Shown piece by piece: positions 27,006-32,859 of a stretch of 32,859 bases of DNA. Position 1 is the first letter of the stretch. Each line of letters begins with the position of its first letter. The DNA is from Hydrogenophaga sp. Its GTDB lineage: Bacteria > Pseudomonadota > Gammaproteobacteria > Burkholderiales > Burkholderiaceae_C. The notes under the pieces are model-generated. The model was not told the origin of the DNA. It saw only the letters and a program-made list of their open reading frames with translations, and did no database searches. The stretch covers positions 1 through 32,859 of the forward strand of contig NZ_JAABRQ010000032.1 of assembly GCF_011390835.1 (NCBI RefSeq). The letters run 5' to 3'. Made by a program: the position numbers and the translations under genes.

Positions 27006-29702
27006 ATGTCGCTGTTTTCCTCGCGCAAGTCGCCTCCTCAGTCCAACGCGCCCGATTCCTCCGCGAATCCGCCGGCAGCGGCGAAGCCGGCTGGCAGCCA
27101 TCCACTCGATGCGCTCACCGGCGGCGCATTTTCCGCGCCCACATCGGGCGAACGCGCCGCCCGCCTGCGAGAGTGGCTGGCCACCGAGCCAGCGCTGGAG
27201 CAGATGAACGAGGTGTTCAAGGAAATGTCGCACCGCGATCGCGGCGCGGCCAAGCCGCTGAAGGAAAAACTCGACGAGCTCAAGCGCCAGAAGTCGCAGG
27301 AGCAGATCGCAGCCGAATGGGCCGATAAGGCGCAAGCCCTGCTGGACCACAAGCGCATGAACCTGGCGGACGCCCTGGCCTGGCAGCGCGATGCGGCGAG
27401 GGCTGGCGCACCGCTGTCGCGCGAGCCGTTGGCCACGCTCAAGCAGTCGCTGGCCGAGCGCATCAAGGCGATCGAAGACCTGCAACACCGGGTCCAGGTC
27501 GAGCGCGAGGCGGCGGTGCTGCTGGCCCAGCGCATCGAAGTGCTGTCCACCAAGTCCTGGCGCGAAGCCCAGCGCAGCGCAGACACCTTGCGCGCCGACG
27601 TCACGCACTGGCAGCAGCAGGCCGACAGCTTGCAGAACGACACGCAATGGCCATGTGTGGAAACCAAGTTTCCGCCCATGGTCGAGGCTTCCCGTCAGCA
27701 ACTCGGACTGGTCTGGGAAGCCTTTGAGGCGGCACTGGCGCAGGCGGTGGCAGCCGATGCGGATGCGGCCGTACCCTTGCCCGCCGTGCCGGTTTGGGCG
27801 GACGAGCTGCGTGTGGCGCGCGGTGAACCCGCCGCTGCCGCTGCGGATAAGCAGGCGCTCAATTCCCAGGCTCAGCAGGAGCGGCGCGACCGCGTGGCCA
27901 GCGAGCTCGACAAGCTGCTGGGCGTGTTGGAGCGTGAGCTGGCCGAAGGGCATGGCAAAGCCACGCCGAAGGCCGCAGCCGATGTGCGCAACCTGCTCAA
28001 GAGCCAGGGCAAGTGGATTGCGCCGGCGCTAGAAGCACGGGCCCACGCAGCGATGTCCCAGGCCGGCGAGCTGGAAGGTTGGCAGCGCTGGCGTGCCGAT
28101 CAGCTGCGCGAAGAGCTGGTGGCCAAGGCCGAAGCGCTTCTCCAGGCGCCGGAGGGCCAGCGCCTGGGCGGGCGCAAGTTGCAGGAAACCCTGCGCACCC
28201 TGCGCGAGCAGTGGAAGACCACCGACCAGGGCGGACAGCCGAATCATGCCCTTTGGAAACGGTTCGACGAAGCCTGCAACGAGGCGCATAAGCAGGTTGA
28301 GGTCTGGCTGACCCAAGTTCGGCAACAGGCCGACCAACACAAGACGCAGCGCCTCGCGTTGATCGAAGAACTCAAGACCTGGACCACCGCGCACGCTGAG
28401 CACAGCGACTGGAAACACCAGATGCGCGAGCTGCACACGTTTTCCGAGCGCTGGCGCCAGGCCGGTCACCTGAGTGAGAAAGCTTTTGCTGAATTGCAGC
28501 CGCTGTGGAAAGACGCGATGCACGCCGCGCACGGCCCGTTGGAAAAGGCTCAGGCCACCAGCCTGGCATCGCGTCGGGCATTGATCGAGGAGGCACAAGC
28601 CCTGGGAGTGGCGCCGCAGCTGCGCATCGACGCTGTCAAGGCGCTGCAGGCGCGCTGGCAGGCCGAGGCGCAGGCGGTGCCGCTGGACCGCAAGCAGGAG
28701 CAAAAGCTCTGGGACGCTTTCCGCGATCCGATCGATGCGGCCTTTGCCCGCAAGAGCAGCGAGCGCGAGAAAGTGTCGGCTTCACTGAGCGCGCACGACC
28801 AGCGGGTGCTCGATGCCTCGCGTGCGCTGGACGAGGCCAGCGCCAAGGGCGACGCACAACAGATTCGCGCCGCCATGGCCGCGCTGGAAGCAGCGCTGTC
28901 CGGTCAGGCCGAAGCCGCACGCGCGGCACCGGCCAGCGCACCTGCGCCAGCCGCGGAGGCGGTTGAAGAAAGGCCTGCGTCTGGCGACGAAGCCCCAACA
29001 CCAGCTGTTGAAGCCAATCCTGAAGCGGCGGGTGAAGAGGCTGCCGAAGCTGCGTCCGCGCCGGTCAGCAAGCCCGCACCCGCACCGAAAAAAGTGGTGG
29101 CGGTGCGCGGTGACGATCGCCCGGGCATGAAGAAAGCCGAGCCGGCTGGGCGCGACGCGCGCCGAGGCGACCGGCCGGGCCAGCGTCGTGACGCTGGGGC
29201 AGGTGGCTGGCGCGATTCGCGCGAGGACCGCGAGCCGCGTGGCCCGCGCCTGGGCGATGCGGCCTTTCGTGCCCAGCGCCAGGCCCTTGAAGTGGCTCAG
29301 GCCAGCCTGCGCAAACTTGCCGAACAGGCGCATGGTGAGGTGCTGACCCAGCTCATGGCCGCCTGGGAGCAGCGCGATCCGCAGCAGTTGCCGAACGCGC
29401 AAGCACTCGGAGGTCGGCTCAGCCCGGCGACGCGAGGCCAGTGGGTGGCGGCGCTGTCCAAACCGGCAGCCGCGATACCAGGCGATGCCCTTTTGCGCCT
29501 GGAAATGGCGGCCGAGGTGCCGAGTCCGGCCGATGCACTGAGCGAGCGACGCATGCTGCAGTTGCAGTTGCTGACGCGGCGCAACGATCCCGGCCCCGCG
29601 CAGACGTGGGGCGAGGATGTGGCTCGGGTGCTGGCGGGGGGGTTCGACGTGGCGCTTGCGCGGCGTTTGCAGCAGGTGCTCAAGGCGTTGCTGCGTCGCT
29701 GA
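27006..29702 (+). CDS. DUF349 domain-containing protein
   Basis: This cytoplasmic, largely helical protein has 898 residues. The region from about 50 to 690 is built of DUF349-type coiled helical repeats, for example LWKRFDEACNEAHKQVEVWL, RWRQAGHLSEKAFAELQPLWKDAM and ALQARWQAEAQAVPLDRKQEQKLWDAFR. An Ala/Pro/Glu-rich linker follows at about 630-695. A basic Arg/Gly-rich stretch lies at about 701-750 (RGDDRPGMKK, ARRGDRPGQRRD), and a final helical part runs to 898. The function of the family is not established; the basic stretch suggests nucleic-acid contact. The start MSLFSSRKS was preferred over a GTG 23 codons upstream, because the upstream part covers a hairpin and T run. It ends 19 bases from the convergent mtfA gene. 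Confidence 0.88.
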   Translation: MSLFSSRKSPPQSNAPDSSANPPAAAKPAGSHPLDALTGGAFSAPTSGERAARLREWLATEPALEQMNEVFKEMSHRDRGAAKPLKEKLDELKRQKSQEQIAAEWADKAQALLDHKRMNLADALAWQRDAARAGAPLSREPLATLKQSLAERIKAIEDLQHRVQVEREAAVLLAQRIEVLSTKSWREAQRSADTLRADVTHWQQQADSLQNDTQWPCVETKFPPMVEASRQQLGLVWEAFEAALAQAVAADADAAVPLPAVPVWADELRVARGEPAAAAADKQALNSQAQQERRDRVASELDKLLGVLERELAEGHGKATPKAAADVRNLLKSQGKWIAPALEARAHAAMSQAGELEGWQRWRADQLREELVAKAEALLQAPEGQRLGGRKLQETLRTLREQWKTTDQGGQPNHALWKRFDEACNEAHKQVEVWLTQVRQQADQHKTQRLALIEELKTWTTAHAEHSDWKHQMRELHTFSERWRQAGHLSEKAFAELQPLWKDAMHAAHGPLEKAQATSLASRRALIEEAQALGVAPQLRIDAVKALQARWQAEAQAVPLDRKQEQKLWDAFRDPIDAAFARKSSEREKVSASLSAHDQRVLDASRALDEASAKGDAQQIRAAMAALEAALSGQAEAARAAPASAPAPAAEAVEERPASGDEAPTPAVEANPEAAGEEAAEAASAPVSKPAPAPKKVVAVRGDDRPGMKKAEPAGRDARRGDRPGQRRDAGAGGWRDSREDREPRGPRLGDAAFRAQRQALEVAQASLRKLAEQAHGEVLTQLMAAWEQRDPQQLPNAQALGGRLSPATRGQWVAALSKPAAAIPGDALLRLEMAAEVPSPADALSERRMLQLQLLTRRNDPGPAQTWGEDVARVLAGGFDVALARRLQQVLKALLRR

Positions 29703-29721
29703 ACGCCTCGCCCGTGCTGCG

Positions 29722-30594
29722 TCAGCGGCCCGGGCGGAAGAAGCCGTCGTACAGCGGCATCAGCGCCGGGAATTCGATGTCAAAGCGCTGGCGGTTGACG
29801 AAGTAGGCCTCGCAGGTCACCGCAAAAAACTCGGCCGGGTGGGTGGCCGCGTAGGGATCGAGCCAGGGCGCTTCGCCGCCAAAGCGTTCGGCCATGGACA
29901 CAGCCTCGCAGAAGGCATCAAAGGACGGCTTCATCACTGCCTGCCAGCGCGTCCGCGCCTCGCTCTCGGTATGAGTGCCGAGGAAGCCAGGTGGCAGCGG
30001 CGGGGCGCCGGCGGGATGTTGACCGAGCTCGATGCCGCGCATGTCCATCTTGTGCACAAATTCGTGGATGACGACGTTGTGGCCCGCCTCGGCACCCCCA
30101 TCGGCCTGCGCCACCGCCTCCCAGCTCAGCATGATCGGCCCTCGGTCCATCGCCTCACCCGCCAGCACCTCCCGGTAGCGGTGCACCACACCGGCGCCGT
30201 CGGTCACCTCGCGCTGTGCCACCGCCGCACCGGGTTGCACCACGATGCCCACAAAGTCCTCGTACCAGTCCAGCGCGCGCAACGCATCGCCGTCGGGAGA
30301 TCTGCGCACGCCGCCGAGATGCAGCAGCGGCAGGCAGGCTTGGGCGGCGATCGCGAGGGCGATGGTGTCTGTGATCACAAACTCATGCGCACCATGAAAC
30401 TCTTTCTCCGCGAGAAAGTGGGTGCAGAGCTGCCGCAGCCGGGCTTGCTCGCTCGCGCTCAAGCTTTGCAAAAAGCGGTGTTGGGCCAACGTCTTGCGCC
30501 ACAGCGGCAAGGGAATCGGCGTGGGCGAGCGCCAGCGACGCGGCAGCCAAGCCTGGGCAAACGGAGGCAGCCTGATGGTGAAGGCAGAGCTCAT
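29722..30594 (-). CDS. mtfA: MtfA-like M90 family zinc-dependent peptidase
   Basis: This protein has 290 residues (Escherichia coli MtfA has about 265). The zinc-binding HEFVH motif is at 177-181, and the downstream segment EFFAVTCEAYF (255-265) supplies the expected third ligand glutamate. MtfA in E. coli binds the repressor Mlc and so affects glucose uptake, and it has aminopeptidase activity; whether that applies in a betaproteobacterium is unknown. The start is the ATG at 30594; a TTG five codons upstream also fits. It lies 46 bases behind lpxH and ends convergently with the DUF349 gene. Confidence 0.88.
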   Translation of the reverse strand: MSSAFTIRLPPFAQAWLPRRWRSPTPIPLPLWRKTLAQHRFLQSLSASEQARLRQLCTHFLAEKEFHGAHEFVITDTIALAIAAQACLPLLHLGGVRRSPDGDALRALDWYEDFVGIVVQPGAAVAQREVTDGAGVVHRYREVLAGEAMDRGPIMLSWEAVAQADGGAEAGHNVVIHEFVHKMDMRGIELGQHPAGAPPLPPGFLGTHTESEARTRWQAVMKPSFDAFCEAVSMAERFGGEAPWLDPYAATHPAEFFAVTCEAYFVNRQRFDIEFPALMPLYDGFFRPGR

Positions 30595-30640
30595 GAGGGT
30601 GGGCGGCAAAGACCGCTGGGAGCAGAGTCGGTCAAACCGC

Positions 30641-31480
30641 TCACATGGTGGCCAGATCGACCCGGTTCAAGCCCTGATCGCTCAACCGCAGCAGATCGGC
30701 GCGCGGCGGCCGGGCGGCCAGATCCCAGTCGCTGAGCACCACGCGCTGCAGGGGCGCGCCGGCGCGCGAACCCAGCACATGGGTGGCGGGCCGGTGGGTG
30801 TGGCCGTGGATCAGGGTGGTGGCATCGGCTTGCTGCAGCCACTGCCGTGCGGTGGCGGCGTCGACATCGGCCCAGAGCGCGGGGTCTTGCCCTTGCTCGG
30901 TCTTGCGTGCCTCGCTGCGCGCGCGCAGTTCGCGCGCCAGCGCTTCGCGCTCGGCCAGCGGACGGTTCAGAAACGCCTGTTGCCACCCTGGGCTGCGCAC
31001 TTCAGCCCGGAAGGCTTGGTAGTCCACGTCGGCCACACACAGCGCGTCGCCGTGGCTGAGCAGCCAGCGCTGCTCATGCAGCACGAGGACCGTCGGGTCT
31101 GACAGGCCGACCATGCCGGCGGCTTTCAGGGCCGCCGGGCCAAGCAGGAAGTCCCGGTTGCCCGCCATGAAGTGGGTGGGCGTGTGGCGGGCGTATTCGT
31201 GCAGCAGGCGCATGCATTCGCGCTGAAATTGCCGCTCCGGATGTTCATCGTCGTCCGGGTGGGGCAGCAGCGCGTCGTCGCCGATCCAGACCTCGAACAG
31301 GTCGCCGAGGATGAACAAGGCGCTGGCACGGGTCGCGGGCGGGCGCAACAGATGGCGCCGCCAGCCAGCGAAGGTGGCCTGGTCGCTGGCTTGCAGGTGC
31401 AGGTCAGAAAAAAAATCGACCGCTTGCCAGTGCGCGGGAGCGCGCAACTCGGCGAAGCGGTCGGTTGCCTGGTCAGGCAT
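30641..31480 (-). CDS. lpxH: UDP-2,3-diacylglucosamine hydrolase
   Basis: LpxH cleaves UDP-2,3-diacylglucosamine to lipid X and UMP in lipid A synthesis at the inner membrane surface. The protein has 279 residues, somewhat longer than the E. coli enzyme (about 240). The calcineurin-like metal motifs are complete: FFSDLHL (Asp26, His28), GDLFEVWIGDD (Asp60), GNRDFL (Asn108), SHGDALCVADVDYQAFR (His143) and IHGHTHRP (His224, His226, His228). It lies 29 bases after ppiB; cyclophilin-lpxH neighbours are common in proteobacteria. Confidence 0.95.
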   Translation of the reverse strand: MPDQATDRFAELRAPAHWQAVDFFSDLHLQASDQATFAGWRRHLLRPPATRASALFILGDLFEVWIGDDALLPHPDDDEHPERQFQRECMRLLHEYARHTPTHFMAGNRDFLLGPAALKAAGMVGLSDPTVLVLHEQRWLLSHGDALCVADVDYQAFRAEVRSPGWQQAFLNRPLAEREALARELRARSEARKTEQGQDPALWADVDAATARQWLQQADATTLIHGHTHRPATHVLGSRAGAPLQRVVLSDWDLAARPPRADLLRLSDQGLNRVDLATM

Positions 31481-31509
31481 CAGGGTGGCGCCAGTGGCGC
31501 CCCGCGCCG

Positions 31510-32016
31510 TCAGACGGCCACGGCCTTTTCGATCACCACGTCGTCCTTGGGAACATCGTCGTGGAAACCCTTGCGCCCCGTCGGGACGCCTTCGATCTTT
31601 TTCACGATGTCGGTGCCGTCAACCACCTTGCCAAAAACGGCATAGCCCCAGCCCTGGGCACTGGGAGCGGTATGGTTGAGGAAGCCGTTGTTGGACACGT
31701 TGATGAAGAACTGGGCGCTGGCCGAGTGCGGGTCGCTGGTGCGCGCCATCGCGACCGTGTACAGCTCGTTCTTCAGGCCGTTGTTGGCTTCGTTGTTGAT
31801 CGGCGCATCGGTGGGCTTTTGCGTCATGCCTGGTTCGAATCCGCCGCCTTGCACCATGAAGCCGGGTATGACGCGGTGGAACACCGTGTTGTCGTAGTGA
31901 CCCTTGTTCACGTAGGCGAGGAAGTTGGCGGTCGACAGCGGCGCTTTTTCGGCGTCGAGTTCGAGCGTGATGACGCCATGCTGGGCAATGTGCAGTTCTA
32001 CTTTCGGATTGGCCAT
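31510..32016 (-). CDS. ppiB: Cytoplasmic cyclophilin-type peptidyl-prolyl isomerase
   Basis: This cyclophilin has 168 residues and no signal peptide, so it is cytoplasmic. It catalyses cis-trans isomerisation at proline bonds during folding. Core motifs are [20 protein letters not shown] with the catalytic arginine in [13 protein letters not shown] and [15 protein letters not shown] ribosome site lies ten bases before the ATG. The stop of the exported paralogue is four bases upstream, so the two are cotranscribed. The pair shares most motifs and looks like an old duplication. Confidence 0.95.
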   Translation of the reverse strand: MANPKVELHIAQHGVITLELDAEKAPLSTANFLAYVNKGHYDNTVFHRVIPGFMVQGGGFEPGMTQKPTDAPINNEANNGLKNELYTVAMARTSDPHSASAQFFINVSNNGFLNHTAPSAQGWGYAVFGKVVDGTDIVKKIEGVPTGRKGFHDDVPKDDVVIEKAVAV

Positions 32017-32020
32017 GGGT

Positions 32021-32611
32021 TCATTTCTCCAGTGTGGCTTTGAGGATGGTGACGGGAGTCTTGGGCACGTTCTGGTGCGGGCCTTGGTTCCCCACCGCGA
32101 CGCCCTTGATTTTTTCGACCACGTCCATGCCGCTGGTGACCTTGCCAAACACCGCATAGCCGTGCCCGTCGGGACTCGGGGCGTTGAGGGCATTGTTGTT
32201 CACCAGGTTGATGAAAAACTGGGCCGTGGCCGAATTGGGGTTGGGTGTGCGCGCCATGGCAATGGTGCCACGGTCGTTTTTCAGGCCGTTATTGGCTTCG
32301 AGTGGAATCGGTGCCCGTGTGGGCTTTTGCTGCAGGTCGGCGGTGAAGCCGCCACCCTGGATCATGAAGCCGTCGATCACCCGGTGAAACACCGTGCCGT
32401 CGTAGTGTTTGTCGCGCACGTACTGCAGGAAATTCTCGACCGACTTGGGCGCCTTGTCGGCATACAACTCCAGCACGATGTCGCCAGCCGAGGTGGCCAA
32501 CCTGACTTTGGCGACGTCGCCGCTGGCCTGTGCCGCCATCGGCAAGCCAAGAGCGAGCAGGGCGCTGGCAGCGGTCAGGACGACGCGCCGAGACCAGGAA
32601 AAAGCATGCAT
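32021..32611 (-). CDS. ppiA: Exported cyclophilin-type peptidyl-prolyl isomerase
   Basis: This periplasmic cyclophilin has 196 residues. An N-terminal signal peptide (basic WSRR, then [22 protein letters not shown]) is cleaved at about residue 30. Core motifs are [31 protein letters not shown] and [10 protein letters not shown]. The ATG at 32611 has AAGGA eight bases upstream and overlaps the stop of the preceding gene by one base (TGATG). An ATG ten codons further up is less likely, as it lies within that gene. Confidence 0.94.
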   Translation of the reverse strand: MHAFSWSRRVVLTAASALLALGLPMAAQASGDVAKVRLATSAGDIVLELYADKAPKSVENFLQYVRDKHYDGTVFHRVIDGFMIQGGGFTADLQQKPTRAPIPLEANNGLKNDRGTIAMARTPNPNSATAQFFINLVNNNALNAPSPDGHGYAVFGKVTSGMDVVEKIKGVAVGNQGPHQNVPKTPVTILKATLEK

Positions 32612-32859
32612 CACACGGGTCCTTCGTAGAAGATTTTCCATTGGGCGTTTTCGCGGATCCAGTACTGGCGCTTGGTCGTGCCGCGTCGGGCACCTTCGGC
32701 CACTTCGCCAAAGGTGACCACCATGGTTTCGTCCTGGTCACGCCATTGCAGCAACGACAGGTCCTTGATCTGTAACTCTCGTGAGCCCTTGGACTTGACC
32801 TCGTTCTCGACGCGCGGCCACCAGTCGGCCAGCTTCTGTCCCTGGTTGTCGAAGCGATC
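32611..32859 (-). CDS. C-terminal part of a protein with an NTF2-like (Cds6-type) end, possibly an L,D-transpeptidase (partial)
   Basis: The minus-strand frame is open from the right edge to TGA at 32611-32613 and encodes 82 residues. Segments such as LADWWPRVENEVKSKG, LQWRDQDETMVVTFGEV and RQYWIRENAQWKIFYEG resemble the NTF2-like C-terminal domain found behind some L,D-transpeptidases and periplasmic repeat proteins. The rest of the gene lies outside the window, so the catalytic domain cannot be checked. The stop codon shares one base with the ppiA start, showing cotranscription. The coding frame is well supported; the function is a tentative guess. Confidence 0.7.
   Translation of the reverse strand, partial: DRFDNQGQKLADWWPRVENEVKSKGSRELQIKDLSLLQWRDQDETMVVTFGEVAEGARRGTTKRQYWIRENAQWKIFYEGPV

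Noticed and set aside
29617..30735. Plus-strand frame of 372 codons across mtfA
   Set aside because: mtfA on the other strand has an intact HEFVH site; the plus reading has no recognisable features and starts inside the DUF349 gene.
1..32859. CRISPR arrays, tRNA/rRNA genes, complete insertion sequences, prophage genes
   Set aside because: No regularly spaced repeats, no tRNA-like cloverleaf or rRNA sequence, and no transposase, integrase or phage structural protein was recognised.

Overview
The window is a high-GC chromosomal segment from a proteobacterium, most likely a betaproteobacterium of the Burkholderiales (Comamonadaceae-like). That placement is inferred from four things: the family types, the order of the minor-pilin genes (fimT-pilV-pilW-pilX-pilY1-pilE), the ribD-ribE-ribBA-ribH-nusB run, and intergenic GC-rich palindromes of a kind I associate with this family. 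Most of it is housekeeping DNA. The accessory part is a small toxin-antitoxin cassette at the left edge, a few odd intergenic stretches and one broken pseudopilin gene.

Layout. (1) 1-907: a possible gene tail, then an AbrB/MazE-type antitoxin and Doc/Fic toxin pair, bounded by an 11-bp direct repeat and followed by an intrinsic terminator. (2) 952-3315, plus strand: a SulP anion transporter with a STAS domain and a tandem universal stress protein. (3) 3336-18706, minus strand: a nearly gapless 15.4-kb gene train. Read in the direction of transcription it holds the type IV pilus minor pilins and PilY1 tip protein, pilE, riboflavin synthesis (ribD, ribE, ribBA, ribH), nusB, a PLP aminotransferase, ybgC, tolQ, tolR and tolA. 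Junctions are mostly ATGA overlaps or gaps under 35 bases. (4) 18846-19393, plus strand: a second fimT/gspH-like gene broken by two +1 shifts, facing nrdR. (5) 19404-22478, minus strand: nrdR, glyA (with palindromic GC-rich elements on both sides) and a membrane-anchored lytic transglycosylase. (6) 22479-23159: a 680-bp gap without a convincing long gene. It holds an AT-rich patch with a possible small membrane peptide and a strongly structured stretch that looks like a promoter-to-terminator small RNA unit. (7) 23160-29702, plus strand: a DUF748/AsmA-like envelope protein and a DUF349 protein. (8) 29722-32859, minus strand: an MtfA-like zinc peptidase, LpxH, a cytosolic and an exported cyclophilin, and the 3' end of a further gene.

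How the genes work together. The pilus genes make the initiation and tip complex of type IV pili. The rib genes make riboflavin from GTP and ribulose-5-phosphate, but the GTP cyclohydrolase II half of RibBA looks catalytically dead, so a separate RibA should exist elsewhere. YbgC-TolQRA is the inner-membrane part of the Tol-Pal envelope system; tolB and pal are not next to it. No tRNA, rRNA, CRISPR array, complete insertion sequence or prophage was seen. The strongest leads for something undescribed are the structured 22.9-23.1 kb intergenic RNA candidate, the frameshifted pseudopilin and the direct repeats around the toxin-antitoxin cassette.
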